Positions 41,393 to 51,143 of a stretch of DNA of 64,000 bases are shown here, one piece after another; the first letter of the stretch is position 1; the number at the start of each line of letters is the position of its first letter. A model generated the notes under the pieces. It had not been told where the DNA came from, made no database searches, and was given only the letters and a program-made list of their open reading frames with translations. Source of the stretch: Salinigranum marinum (GTDB taxonomy: Archaea; Halobacteriota; Halobacteria; Halobacteriales; Haloferacaceae). The stretch lies in assembly GCF_024228675.1 (NCBI RefSeq), contig NZ_CP100463.1, forward strand, positions 124,001-188,000, read 5' to 3'. The position numbers and the translations under genes were made by a program.

Positions 41393-43083
41393 ACCGTGGG
41401 TAGTTTAACGCTAAATATGGCTCCCCCAGGTTCGTTGTCTTCAATCCACACGTCGCCATTATGTATGTCCACAAGCGTGTTAACAAGGTGTAGTCCTATC
41501 CCGGTGCCAGAACTGTCCAGGCCCCGCTCTCCTTTCCCAAAGATCGTTTCTTTTTGATTATCAGGGACCCCAGGACCATTATCAGCAATTGTGACTGTTA
41601 CTGTATCCTCATGGTCGGTGGCCGAGACAATCACCTCAGCCACCTTCTTGTCATTGTGCTGAACGGCGTTCTTCAACAGGTTCCGAAACACAGAGGAGAT
41701 CATATCGTTTGCTGCAAGGGTGGCTGACGGTATCTCTGTCCCGAACTCAATAGTAGCGCTGGGGTATGAGGCTTGTACTTCGGTAACTTCGTCTGTCAGT
41801 ATCGTTTGGAGAGTAACTCGCTGTTCCTCGACGCTGTCAGAGAGCATAACTTCAGATAACTCTCGCGCCGTCTGCGTGAGTTCAATAGCGTGGTCGGCGC
41901 TTTTATTGATCGTGTTTATATACTGCTGTTTCTCTTCTGTTTCACACTCGTCATCAAGCATGTCACCGTACGCTGTGATCAGTTGGAGGTCGTTACGTAT
42001 GTCGTGTCTCAGAACTTGATTGAGAGTCTCAAGGTCATCTCGTTGCTGTTCAATCTGTCGTTCATACTGTTTTTGCGCCGTGATTTCGTGGAAGACGAAC
42101 GCACGGCCTCTCTCGTCGTCACCGACTGTTGACGCTGACACCGAAAAGCATCGCCTTTCACCGTCAGGCGCGGTTGCGACCTTGATCTCGCTGTCGGCCA
42201 TGTCGATGATCCAATCGGGACGTCCACCGATGATCGAATCAAAAAGGTCGTCTGCCGACATATCCGTATACTCCCGACCGGTATCAAACACGTCTTTGGC
42301 AGTCCGGTTAGCATAAACGAGACGGTCCTGATAATCAAGAACAATCGTCGCATCCTCGATATCCTCTAATAATGTTTTGCGTGCGACAGGAGTCAACTCC
42401 AGAAAGTCAGCGTAGAATAGGGCCCAAAGGAACGTCACGGATAGGACTGTACTCCCTGCCATCGTTGCATTATACAACAGATCGGGATACGGCTCAAGTC
42501 CGGCAACCTCGACAATCGCTGTAATATACATGGCTGCGACACCACCGAGTATTGCGCGGGTCTGTTGGCGATACGCGCCACTCTCACTCAGATATGCTTG
42601 GAAAAACATTCCCAGCATAGCAGTAGCTGCGGTAAACACCACAGCGAGATGAACTGTCCACCAGACGCCGAACTCATATACTGGCGTCCCAGTTTGAACG
42701 ATTGTCGGCACACGAGTATAGAACAGACCTCTAGGATTAAGCCAGATCAGTAATGCCTCCAAACAGAGGTAGCCACCAATACTACCTAGCACCACTGGCT
42801 GTTTGAACCATGTGCGTTCGGTGTACTCAACAGCAACGTACATACCGGAAAAGGCCACGACAACCACGGCAAGCCACGAAAGACCAAGCAGGCTGGGAGC
42901 AACCAGTTGGCTATTGAGCCTAGTGCCAGCTCCGTAGCTGAAGATCCACACTGTTGACCCAAGCGCATGGATAACGAGCGGTGTGCCCCCGGGATTCGAG
43001 CGATATTGCCACGCAAACAGTGCGACACTTGCTGATAGGATCGCCGGGAGCCCGAATAAAAACAGGCCAGACAGGCTCATCAT
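41389..43083 (-). CDS. Sensor histidine kinase with 7TM-type N-terminus and PAS domain
   Basis: 564-residue membrane sensor kinase. Seven hydrophobic segments occupy about residues 1-215 (haloarchaeal histidine kinase N-terminal 7TM region). A PAS domain follows (about 225-340; ATIVLDYQDRLVYANRTAKDVF, RAFVFHEITAQKQYE). HisKA has the phosphoacceptor His in LNQVLRHDIRNDLQLI. The ATPase domain has the N box NLLKNAVQHND, G1 VTIADNGPGVPDNQ and G2 GLDSSGTGIGLHLVNTLV. No response regulator is adjacent, as is common for haloarchaeal orphan kinases. GC content is visibly lower than in the purine cluster, in line with an acquired island. Confidence 0.92.
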   Translation of the reverse strand: MMSLSGLFLFGLPAILSASVALFAWQYRSNPGGTPLVIHALGSTVWIFSYGAGTRLNSQLVAPSLLGLSWLAVVVVAFSGMYVAVEYTERTWFKQPVVLGSIGGYLCLEALLIWLNPRGLFYTRVPTIVQTGTPVYEFGVWWTVHLAVVFTAATAMLGMFFQAYLSESGAYRQQTRAILGGVAAMYITAIVEVAGLEPYPDLLYNATMAGSTVLSVTFLWALFYADFLELTPVARKTLLEDIEDATIVLDYQDRLVYANRTAKDVFDTGREYTDMSADDLFDSIIGGRPDWIIDMADSEIKVATAPDGERRCFSVSASTVGDDERGRAFVFHEITAQKQYERQIEQQRDDLETLNQVLRHDIRNDLQLITAYGDMLDDECETEEKQQYINTINKSADHAIELTQTARELSEVMLSDSVEEQRVTLQTILTDEVTEVQASYPSATIEFGTEIPSATLAANDMISSVFRNLLKNAVQHNDKKVAEVIVSATDHEDTVTVTIADNGPGVPDNQKETIFGKGERGLDSSGTGIGLHLVNTLVDIHNGDVWIEDNEPGGAIFSVKLPTV

Positions 43084-43135
43084 TACGCTACGTAATCAAG
43101 TGAAGGCTCATAGGGTTTTATAATTTGAAACGTTC

Positions 43136-43153
43136 GGCTCTGTTGAAATCCTC
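43136..43153. repeat. Terminal inverted-repeat end GGCTCTGTTGAAATCCTC
   Basis: The same 18 bases that bound the small element at 40,782-41,131 occur 35 bases upstream of the IS5-like transposase start, so this is the left end of that IS. A convincing right end was not found after 44,009; the closest match is ATTTCAACAAAGCC near 44,564-44,577, which is imperfect and rather far away. Confidence 0.55.
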
Positions 43154-43187
43154 AGAGAATTGCATGTTCGTCCTGTAATTCCATGAC

Positions 43188-44009
43188 ATGAAGACCCTCC
43201 CGAAGTCGCAGATTCTGCGTTTTACTGAGAAGGCGATCCATCTGGCACGCCGAGCAGTCTCTCGATACTCTTCGAAATTCTCCAAACACCGCTATACACT
43301 CCCGCAGCACGTTGTTCTGCTGTGTCTCAAAGTTCGGAAGAACACGACCTATCGTGGTCTGCTTGACGAACTGATCGAAATGCCACGCATTCGTCGAGCT
43401 CTTGGATTAGCTGAACTCCCTACGCCATCAACGCTCTGTAAGGCGTTCAATCGGCTTGATATGGCTGTATGGCGTGTTATATTGACTCTCTCAGCAACGG
43501 TACTTCCGACAAGTGGAATCGTTGGAGTCGATGCGTCAGGTTTCGACCGGAGTCATGCCTCGAAACACTACACGAAACGGGCTGAGCTTACGATTCAGCA
43601 ACTCAAAGTGACACTGCTGGTCGATACAAAAGTGAATGCAATTCTCGATCTACACGTGATGACGACACGAAAACACGATAGCTAGATCGCCCCCTCTTTG
43701 ATTAAGCGCAATCCCGAGAGCATCGATATTCTGCTCGGTGACAAAGGGTACGACGATCAGAAAATTAGACGGCTTGCCCGGCAACACGAGGTTCGACCAC
43801 TGATTAAGCATCGTGAGTTCACAACGCTTCATAAGGCGTGGAATGCACGGTTGGACGCTGATCTCTACGGCCAGCGGAGTCAATCCGAGACTGTGAACTC
43901 AACACTCAAGCGCAAGTACGGTGCGTTCGTCCGCTCACGTCACTGGTGGAAACAGTTCCGTGAACTCACAATCGCCTGCCTCGTTCATAATCTCGACCGG
44001 TCGCTCTGA
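43188..44009 (+). pseudogene. IS5-like transposase with in-frame nonsense codon
   Basis: A 273-codon DDE transposase broken by TAG at 43,683-43,685. Both parts are in the same frame: the first ends TTRKHDS, and the second continues IAPSLIKRNPESIDILLGDK. The expected residue at the stop is probably Gln (CAG to TAG, a single change). Catalytic residues are visible: Asp in GIVGVDASGF, Asp in LLGDKGYDD and Glu in SQSETVNSTLKRKYGA. Otherwise the protein is full length (MKTLPKSQILRFTEKAIHL to LVHNLDRSL). Probably inactive, unless the amber codon is read through. Confidence 0.85.
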
Positions 44010-44058
44010 GCGGTCAATACAGGTGGCAAACGTACCGAATGAAGACGACGATCTCGAT

Positions 44059-44280
44059 TCACATTTCGTCCCAGGCAAGGGTGATAAATCCCAGAATGTG
44101 TGAAGTGATACTCAATCCTATAACAATGTTTTCCAACTCACCACATTCTGCAGGCTTGGTCACGCCCGGCGGAGACGAACAGAGCAGATTATCGACGACT
44201 GGCACTCCGAGGGCTACCTGAACAAGCAACAGGATACCTAGTCCGAGTAGGAGTCCCCCGACAATCCGCATCCTGCTCAT
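44059..44280 (-). CDS. Small membrane protein
   Basis: 73 residues from ATG 44,280, with two hydrophobic stretches (RIVGGLLLGLGILLLVQVAL and IVIGLSITSHILGFITLAW) flanking a loop with two cysteines (LLCSSPPGVTKPAEC). It lies between the broken IS5-like gene and an AT-rich non-coding stretch. It may be a passenger gene in the IS region. Function unknown. Confidence 0.5.
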   Translation of the reverse strand: MSRMRIVGGLLLGLGILLLVQVALGVPVVDNLLCSSPPGVTKPAECGELENIVIGLSITSHILGFITLAWDEM

Positions 44281-44736
44281 ATCCTCCGAAAATATCGAAC
44301 TCTACTTTATCTTCACGAAGTAGACGTCATGTTCTGAGAGATGGTATTCCTCGAACCTTTGTAAGAATAGCCAGACAGCCCCCGGCCGGCACAACTCAAA
44401 CACCCCCATTCGCTCACTCCGTCACCCCGTTCGGTCGTTCGTTCATCCCTCGCGTAATCGCGGCAGTGAGACCGCGGCTAGCGTGTGCCCCCACACAGCC
44501 ATTGCTCAGTCCGCACTCTTCAGCGACCAGTTGTTTCAGGAAAGAATATGTTTGAAGAATAGTATTTCAACAAAGCCGGTAGGTTATAAATTAGCAGGTG
44601 TCACCTCTCATCCATCCCGATTTCATCCTCCGCACCGTCGTACTGCGATGGGCTCCGGTATCGGGCTTCCTCCCGGTCGTCCCTGGCATCGTACTCGTCG
44701 GCACAACCGATCCAATCAATGAACGGTAATAGAGTT
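44281..44736. other. AT/GC-mixed stretch with a gene remnant
   Basis: About 455 bases with no intact gene. On the minus strand 44,735-44,601 reads LLPFIDWIGCADEYDARDDR, then REEARYRSPSQYDGAEDEIG, then MDER and a stop. This acidic, protein-like tail has no start of its own and lies directly downstream of the pgsB-like gene; it is probably a remnant of another gene. GTATTTCAACAAAGCC (about 44,562-44,577) resembles an IS end. The rest shows nothing. Confidence 0.35.
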
Positions 44737-46244
44737 CTACGTGGATTTGATAGATTCGTTGGCTTCCTGTTCCTGAGTGCTCACAGCCTCCTCGAACTCA
44801 CGCATGAACTCATCAACCGTGTTTCCCATGATGACGACAGGCTTGCCCTCTGCGAGAAGATCGGTCAGTACAGTCTCGGCGTCGGTTCCTCTGTCGTGTC
44901 GGGTGACCGGTAGCTCGGTATTCTCAGCGAACGCACGCGTGTTGGCCCCACCAACGTGAGCGCTATCGATGTGGCCCTGCTCGTAGAGAAGGTCAACATA
45001 CTCTGCGAAGGAGGCGGTTCGCCCCCGCCGATCTCGCCTGAGATAGACGAACGGCAGTGTTTTTCATCGGGAACGAGTGCCTGGCGCACCATCTCCGTGC
45101 TCTCGACATCGTTCACCTGTGCTGCGTTGAATATACGACCGTTCGGGAGTTGCGTCCATTCCGGCTGGATTGCGTCTAAAAACGCTTCGAGCTCGCCCTC
45201 GGGGAGCGGCGATTCGTCGAGAAATGCCAGCACCGCGTCAATTGCGTGAGCGGTCTCTGCCCCAATCATCCCCTCGTGTCGGTCGGGAATCTCGACCTGT
45301 TCGATAGTACCGCCCCGTCGTTCGATCTCCTCTTGCATGTAGTCGTGAAGAACAGGATTTTGTTCCCCACTGACGACGTGCGTCCCGGCGAAAATCGACC
45401 GTGCGAACGACCGGGCGATATTGGTTCGCGTCTTGCCGAGCGTATCGTTGTGATCCTGGCGGACGTTTGTGAGGACGACGATGTCCGGATTTATCAGTTG
45501 CTGATTGATCAGTCGCGTCGTGTATTCGGTGATACCCTGGTTTTCGAAAATGCCGATATCCTCGGCGGCATAGGCATCGAGCTCCGGAGCGAACTCTCCG
45601 ATCACGCTGATGTTCTCGTACAGCGTGGTCCGAGGGCCGCGTCGTTCGATGGGGTGAACCTCGCCGTTATGGATGAGTGTGGGATGGTTCCCGGTAATCT
45701 TCGTCAGCGTATCGTAGCCCCGGCGATTGAACACATCGTCGAGGCGACGGGTCGTCGAGGTCTTGCCACGGCTCCCCGCCACGGCGATGCGAGTGTCCAG
45801 ACGTCGGAGTCCCTTTCGATGACGGAACCCTCGTGTTAACTCCTTCACAATCCCGGTCAGACTCGGCTTGCCGACCTCGATGGACCGCAGACCACCCCGC
45901 CACTCGTATTCGGCACCGACCATGAACATCGGGAGCGCACCGGCGGCACGCGTGAGAAATCGATCCAACGCAGTTCTGGCATCGCTCTCGGTTGGAAACC
46001 GGTCTGCGCTGTTTGCGAGGGTGCGCTCTGGCGTCTGTAATTGCCACACCCAATTGTTCCGGTCCTCTGGAAGGTCACCACCCGGGGTCGGGTCTTCTCT
46101 GACGACCGTTCGAGGATCGGCAATATCCTCGCTTTCGAACGCCTCGTCATCACCAGTGACCGAGGCAACCGCTCCGCGAACGCTGTCTACAGCCTGTCGG
46201 GCCTCTCGTGACGCATCGTAGTGATGTCCTCCGGTTGCAACCAC
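44737..46244 (-). pseudogene. pgsB: Mur ligase-like poly-gamma-glutamate synthase (PgsB/CapB type), frameshifted
   Basis: ATP-dependent amide ligase of the CapB/PgsB type, expected to polymerise glutamate at the cell envelope. The P-loop AGSRGKTSTTRRLDD, KITGNHPTLIHNGEVHPIERRGP, ENQGITEYTTRLINQQLINPDIVVLTNVRQDHNDTLG and EQNPVLHDYMQEEIERRGG are all readable. After VPDEK the frame breaks at a run of five A (plus strand TTTTT, 45,060-45,064). Reading one frame over continues TLPFVYLRRDRRGRTASFAE and runs to a stop at 44,737. One missing A explains it: either a true frameshift or an assembly error. The first ~100 residues are an unusual acidic extension. Its partner pgsC lies beyond an IS1595-type insertion. 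Confidence 0.78.
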
Positions 46245-46309
46245 GCGTTCCTGAATGCGAAGTCGCCATGACCAGCCGAATCCCCGTCCATATATTTCGT
46301 ACGCTCATG

Positions 46310-47296
46310 GGAAGCACGTTGTTGGTGAGTCAGAGTACAGTTCGAACGACCTCTTTGAGAGCTTCTTGACCAGGTTTGCGTAAGATTTGACGGCGAAGTT
46401 GGAACGCTCTGAGATACGGCGTGAGCTTGTCTTTTGAGACGCCTCGATGCGGCGAGAGCCACCGTCGCGCCAGCGACGCGTGGCTCTCGCAAGTGTTCAC
46501 GTGTGCGTCTCCATCGACGTATTCTCCATCGCCGTGAATCACCGCTTCTCGCTGGAAGTTCTCGTCTTCTTCGAGCGGATCGTACGCTCGAAATCCGTCT
46601 GTATAGACGGTTAGCGACTCCTCCTTGCGGTCGCCGAGGAGGAGTCGCACGGTCGATTCACCAGCGGATTTCGCAGGGACGACGTACCGCTGATCGCTGC
46701 CGCGATCAACGAGCGTGAACACCGGCGGCTTGTCCTCGGCATAGCTTCCGCGACCACGTTTCGAGAGGCCACGCGAGCGCGATTCCCGGTCACGCTCGCG
46801 GCCTTTCAGCCCCGCAGACACGTAGAACTCGTCGATTTCGACCGGACCGACGAGATCGATGGCTGGCGCGTCGAGCGTTCTGGCGAACTGCTCGACGCGC
46901 CGCCGAAGCGACCGATACGACACGTCGAGTTCAGCATCAAGTTGGCGGATGCTCGTGTTGAACCGGAGCAACGTGTAGAACGCAAACAAGAGCTTGTCGA
47001 GGCCGATCTTCGCGTGCGCGAAGATCGTGCCGGTCTTGGGGTTGAACGTGCGGTCGCAATCCTTACAGAGATACCGCTGATACGTCCGATAGCTGCCGTG
47101 TTTGATCACTAACTCAGACCGGCAGCGCGGGCAGTAGAGGCCGTCGCGCCAGCGAACCTGCTCCAGCAGGTTCGCGGCGCTCGCCTCTGAGCTAAGCAAT
47201 TCAAATGGGAACATTGCGTTCGGGAGACGCTGCCGCGTCACCCTTGCCCGCTACGCTTTGCCAGCGGCGGCTCTACTTGACCAACAACCTGCTTCC
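46310..47296 (-). mobile_element. IS1595-type insertion sequence between pgsC and pgsB
   Basis: Terminal inverted repeats GGAAGCACGTTGTTGGT (46,310-46,326) and, on the other strand, GGAAGCAGGTTGTTGGT (ending at 47,296) bound a ~990-base element with one transposase gene. The 17-base ends differ at one position. I could not find an 8-bp target duplication, so one flank may have been rearranged. It separates pgsC (upstream) from pgsB (downstream), which would otherwise be adjacent on the minus strand. Confidence 0.7.
46330..47241 (-). CDS. IS1595 family transposase
   Basis: 303-residue ISXO2-like transposase. The N-terminal zinc ribbon is CPRC...CKDC (GLYCPRCRSELVIKHG, RYLCKDCDRTFNPKTGT). The DDE core has VGPVEIDEFYVSAGLKG (first Asp), YTDGFRAYDPL (second Asp) and the HVNTCESHASLARRWLSPHRGVSK segment with the catalytic Asn/His-Glu part, typical of the IS1595/ISH4-like group. 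The frame is intact, so the element may be mobile. Confidence 0.88.
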   Translation of the reverse strand: MTRQRLPNAMFPFELLSSEASAANLLEQVRWRDGLYCPRCRSELVIKHGSYRTYQRYLCKDCDRTFNPKTGTIFAHAKIGLDKLLFAFYTLLRFNTSIRQLDAELDVSYRSLRRRVEQFARTLDAPAIDLVGPVEIDEFYVSAGLKGRERDRESRSRGLSKRGRGSYAEDKPPVFTLVDRGSDQRYVVPAKSAGESTVRLLLGDRKEESLTVYTDGFRAYDPLEEDENFQREAVIHGDGEYVDGDAHVNTCESHASLARRWLSPHRGVSKDKLTPYLRAFQLRRQILRKPGQEALKEVVRTVL

Positions 47297-47324
47297 GAAG
47301 AGCGTATTTCGTATGCAGTCGTGC

Positions 47325-48488
47325 TCATGAGTTATCCCCCGAAAGAACGGACACAGACCGCACCTCGGCCTCGTCAGGTTGGGCGACTGAATACCAGCGT
47401 CCGAGTCCCAAGCCTACAAACACTAGGAGTATGCCCGTCAGTATCACAGGCAGCGTGAGTTCTTGCGGGATACCCCGTGGTTCCGGGTTGGCGAACACCC
47501 GTGCGATGAGCAACGCTGGAACGAAAATGACGGCTTGGAGGGGTAGTACCAGCCGCCGCTCGAATGGCCCTGTCACGTGAGCGTTGTATGCTATTATTCC
47601 ACTGAGGAACGCGACAAAAAACGCAGACAACCCACGATCAATCGGGAACCGGAGCGTGAGTGGAACTGCCATGAGAACCGCAAATGCGATGGTGGTTCCG
47701 AGGAGTACCCTGCCATACCGCAGTGTTGCGTGGTTCGCTGCCTGGACAAAGCCGAACGCAAGGATGAACAAAACGACGTACATAACGATAAGCCAGTAGT
47801 TCGTGAGGGCGAAGACTGCCAACAGGATAGCCGCGATGATGCCGATCCGAACGCCGAATCGCGCTCTGATGCGCTCGGATATGATCAGACCGATTATAAA
47901 CAGGCCAGCCACGACTTCCCTCGATATGACGACTGCTTCTGTTGGGATACCAACGACTGCATTATTATATACCGCAACGTCGGCGGTTGCTGCGAACAAC
48001 GCCGGTGGCGTCACCGTCCCATATCGGACAGCGATTCCGGGAGAGACCAGTACAAAACCGAGAGCGAACAGTGCCGTGAACAGGCCGATAGTTGCGAGTA
48101 AATCGTTCCGTCGAAACTCCGGCTTGATGCTATGAAAGTTGTACGCCGCTAGCCCCGGAAGAATACTGCCGAGTAAGACGATGAGATCTGCACCAAACCC
48201 AACCTCAATGAGCCCAAGAAGCGTTACCAACGGGACTGACGTTCCGATGATCAATGCGGCGAGGAATTCGTCTCGACCGTAGATCAGGGTCCGCTGTCGA
48301 AGATACCAGAGGCCGATGTACGCTGCGATCGTACTGAGGACGAACACCGGCAACATCAGGACATTCTTGAGCGTGTACATCGCAAGTACCGGCACGGTGA
48401 TCGCTCCGCCAAGACGGTACCCGGTAAACTGCGTGGTCAATGCTACGCCGAGGATCCCAACAACGACCAACAGCGTAGCAACCCACAT
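47325..48488 (-). CDS. pgsC: Poly-gamma-glutamate biosynthesis membrane protein (PgsC/CapC type)
   Basis: 387-residue polytopic membrane protein with about twelve hydrophobic segments in two similar halves. The PgsC-like features GYRLGGAITVPVLAMYTLKN (near 24-43), LIYGRDEFLAALIIGTSVPL and GSILPGLAAYNFHSIKPEFRRND are visible. With PgsB it forms the membrane synthase for poly-gamma-glutamate, a capsule-like polymer of some haloarchaea. Being in the same direction as pgsB and just upstream of it, it would have been the first gene of the pair before the IS1595-type insertion. The IS probably cuts their co-transcription. GC content is lower than in the purine island. Confidence 0.8.
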   Translation of the reverse strand: MWVATLLVVVGILGVALTTQFTGYRLGGAITVPVLAMYTLKNVLMLPVFVLSTIAAYIGLWYLRQRTLIYGRDEFLAALIIGTSVPLVTLLGLIEVGFGADLIVLLGSILPGLAAYNFHSIKPEFRRNDLLATIGLFTALFALGFVLVSPGIAVRYGTVTPPALFAATADVAVYNNAVVGIPTEAVVISREVVAGLFIIGLIISERIRARFGVRIGIIAAILLAVFALTNYWLIVMYVVLFILAFGFVQAANHATLRYGRVLLGTTIAFAVLMAVPLTLRFPIDRGLSAFFVAFLSGIIAYNAHVTGPFERRLVLPLQAVIFVPALLIARVFANPEPRGIPQELTLPVILTGILLVFVGLGLGRWYSVAQPDEAEVRSVSVLSGDNS

Positions 48489-48563
48489 TCGGTAGTTCCC
48501 ATCGAGTCAGCGGATAGTCACAACTGATGAGGTTAGATTCTCAGGAAGCGTCTGGATGGGTGT

Positions 48564-49643
48564 ATGAAGTTCCTCTACCATCCAGACACTGTCATTACGT
48601 CCTCTGACCTTGAAACCTTAGCGGAGGATCTCATCGCAGAGATACCAATCCCCGGAGTCGAAGTCGGAGCCTTCGACTCCGGGATTATCCGACAGACGCT
48701 TCTCCAAGCCGCTGTCGATCAGAAATCCATCAAGGCCGTCACCGACACCACTCGGGGAACGTACTCCGACGACTACACGCTCGCACAGCTTCATACCGTC
48801 CCGCCTGCTGAACTCGAAATCGTCGTCAACGACCTTCTCGTCCAGCAGGCGACGATGATCCTCGGCCCTCGCCCGAGGATCATCTGCCTCGACTTCGTCG
48901 ATTTCCACTACCACGGCTCACCCTACGCTGATGCTAGCGAACTCTGCTACACGAAACCACGCGATGGCACAAGTCAGTGCCATCGCTACCTTGCTGGATT
49001 CGTCCTCTGTCGGGCGAAACCACTCGTCGTCGCAGTCACACCGGTCCGTGGTGACGAACCCAAGAGCGACGCGGTCGAGCGACTGCTCGACCACGTCGCG
49101 GCCCTCCCGTTCGATATCGCTGGCCTCCTCGCTGACCGTGGATTCTACGACGGCACGTCGATCGAACGACTGGATTCGGTCGCATCAGTCGCTCTCCCCA
49201 TCGTCCGCGGCAGTCAGCAGATGGCCGAAAAACTGGACACGACAGTCTCGTACTGGACGGAGTACGTGATGTACGAAGGAAGCGAGCGGGAACTCCGTTT
49301 CCCGCTCGCGGTCTGTGTCTCCTACCAGCAGGGCAACCGCGGCAAACACGGCCTGCTCGTGCGGGCGTACGTGGCGTGCGATCTGGCCGATCGCACGCCG
49401 AAAGAAGTCGAAGCCCTCTACCAGAAACGCTCAGCCATCGAGACGGCCTTCCGGACGATGCGTGAAGCGCGTGCGCGGACAAGCACGGCTGATCCAGCGG
49501 TGCGGTTGTTGTTCGTCCTCGTGAGCTTCCTGTTGCGGAACCTCTGGCTCATCGTCCGCTGGCGCGTGCTCGCCACGCCGCGGCGCGGCGGGCGAGCACT
49601 GCCCGTCTGGTTCCGGTTCAAGGTGTTCCGTAAGTGGATTGAC
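48564..49643 (+). pseudogene. ISH3-like transposase, 5-prime part, interrupted by ISH8-type element
   Basis: 360 codons of a DDE transposase related to the ISH3 group: IICLDFVDFHYHGSPYADAS (first Asp), LLADRGFYDGTSIERL (second Asp), YQKRSAIETAFRTMREA (Glu), DPAVRLLFVLVSFLLRNLW and TPRRGGRALPVWFRF. The frame enters an ISH8-type element at FRKWID. The missing end (HALDDKLSRIWEAPTNRIGI and on to a stop) is found in frame at 51,051-51,143, after the element. Rejoining across the 10-bp duplication restores a 390-residue protein. The gene is therefore broken by a nested insertion. I could not define the outer ends of this older IS with confidence. Confidence 0.85.
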
Positions 49644-51040
49644 CATCCGTGTTCGGTTAAGACGTTGAATCGGGTGACTGCGCTCCACTGACGAAGCTAT
49701 CGATGTAGACCGCGTGGGGAGAGAATGTGTTCAAGACGCTCTCCCCGAACCTCATACGACGGCGGCTCACTTCCCTGTTTCCAGCAGCGGTTATCGAAGA
49801 CATCGCGCGCGAGCGCGATGTCGTCCAACGCCACCGGACAATCGACATCACGATGCTCGTCTGGACGCTCATCATGGGCTTCGCCGTCGACGGCGAAGCC
49901 CGCACTATCGCCGGGTTTCAGCGGGCTTACTCCGCAGCGACCAACCAGACTGTTGCCCGCTCCAGTTTTTACGACCGGTTCACACCAGCACTTGCGACAC
50001 TGTTGAGCGACCTCCTCGAGCACGCTCTCGAGGAGGTCGCGGTTCCCCACACGATCGCTCCCCAGTTCGAGTTGTTTCGTGAGGTGTTGATCGCCGATGC
50101 AACCGTCTTCCGGTTGCATCGGCTCCTCAGCGAGTTTCCGGCGACTCACGCGGATCAGTCCGGCGCGAAGCTTCACCTCGTCCATAACGCGACGACACAG
50201 ACGATCGAGCAGTTCCAGCTCACCGACGAATGCACCCACGAGAGCAGCCAGCTCCGCACGGGGAGCTGGCTGCGAGGCCGGTTGGTGCTGTTCGATCTCG
50301 GGTTCTACAATTTCCGTCGGTTCGCGTTGATCGAGGAAAACGGTGGGTTCTTCCTGACACGGCTGAAGTCGAACGCGAACCCGTTGATCGTCGGAGAACG
50401 GCGGAAATGGCGGGGCGCGCCATTTCCTTGCCAGGACGTCGCCTCCAGGACGTCCTGAGTGACCTCACACGGGAGATAATCGATGTGACCGTGGAGATCT
50501 CGTTCAAGCGGCGAGCATACGCTGGGAAGGAGTCAACCGATTCGATGGAGGTTCGCGTCGTCGGTGTCCGCAACGAGGACACCGACGACGACTACCATCT
50601 GTACGTCACAAATCTCCCCGACGCGTTCACTCCGAGGCAGATCGCGGCCCTGTACGGGTTGCGGTGGGAAGTGGAGTTGCTGTTCCGGGAACTGAAGTCG
50701 CTGTATGGGCTGGAGAAGTTCCAGACGAGTGATCCAGCGATCGTCCACCTGTTGGTGGTGGCGGCTCTGCTGACACTGACGGTCAGCAGAGCCTTGCTCG
50801 GCGTGTTTCAAGAGCTGTTTCCAGAGACGGTGTTCCCCCGTGAGCGCTGGGCGAAGACCTTCCGGTCTTTCGCCCAGCTCATCCTCGAAGATCTGGCACA
50901 GTCGCTCGGACATCCACCGCCGAATCTGTCGGAGCTGATGTTTCGTGACGCCCGCCAACCAGAGAAATCGCGGCTCTTACTCAGCGAACGAGTGGCTGAG
51001 GCCTTCATGAGGCGATCCAATGCTTAACCGAACACCGATG
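49644..51040 (+). mobile_element. ISH8-type insertion sequence with perfect 10-bp target duplication
   Basis: Terminal repeats CATCCGTGTTCGGTTAAG (49,644-49,661) and, inverted, CATCGGTGTTCGGTTAAG (51,023-51,040) match at 17 of 18 positions. The 10-bp flanks GTGGATTGAC at 49,634-49,643 and 51,041-51,050 are identical. Length is 1,397 bases. The 10-bp duplication fits ISH8/IS4-group elements. It is nested in another transposase gene. A diverged relative is at 56,128-57,532. Confidence 0.92.
49727..51027 (+). pseudogene. ISH8-type (IS4 family) transposase, frameshifted
   Basis: About 430 codons in two frames. The first (49,727 to about 50,413) has LTSLFPAAVIEDIARERDVV, TMLVWTLIMGFAVDGEARTI, VLIADATVFRLHRLLSEFPA (first Asp), SGAKLHLVHN and GRLVLFDLGFYNFRRFALIE (second Asp). 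After GERRKWRG at about 50,413 the frame must shift by one base to continue RAISLPGRRLQDVLSDLTRE, YGLRWEVELLFRELKSLYGLEKF (catalytic Glu) and the end at 51,027. A missing base in the CGGGGCGCG run explains it. Since the ends and duplication are perfect, the mutation is young, or the shift is a sequencing error or a real recoding event. Confidence 0.85.
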
Positions 51041-51050
51041 GTGGATTGAC

Positions 51051-51143
51051 CACGCTCTCGATGACAAGTTGAGCCGGATATGGGAAGCCCCGACCAACCG
51101 GATCGGAATCCCGCCGACATACAGTCAGCTGGACGCGGGCTGA
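51051..51143 (+). pseudogene. C-terminal remnant of the interrupted ISH3-like transposase
   Basis: Thirty codons plus stop, in frame with the 5-prime part once one copy of GTGGATTGAC is removed: HALDDKLSRIWEAPTNRIGI, then PPTYSQLDAG. It completes the transposase that begins at 48,564. It has no start codon of its own and is not an independent gene. The following 225 bases to 51,369 are non-coding. Confidence 0.75.

Noticed and set aside
44562-44577. ATTTCAACAAAGCC as right end of the IS5-like element starting at 43,136
   Set aside because: Too far (1.44 kb for an ~1-kb type), imperfect match, and no target duplication around the two ends.
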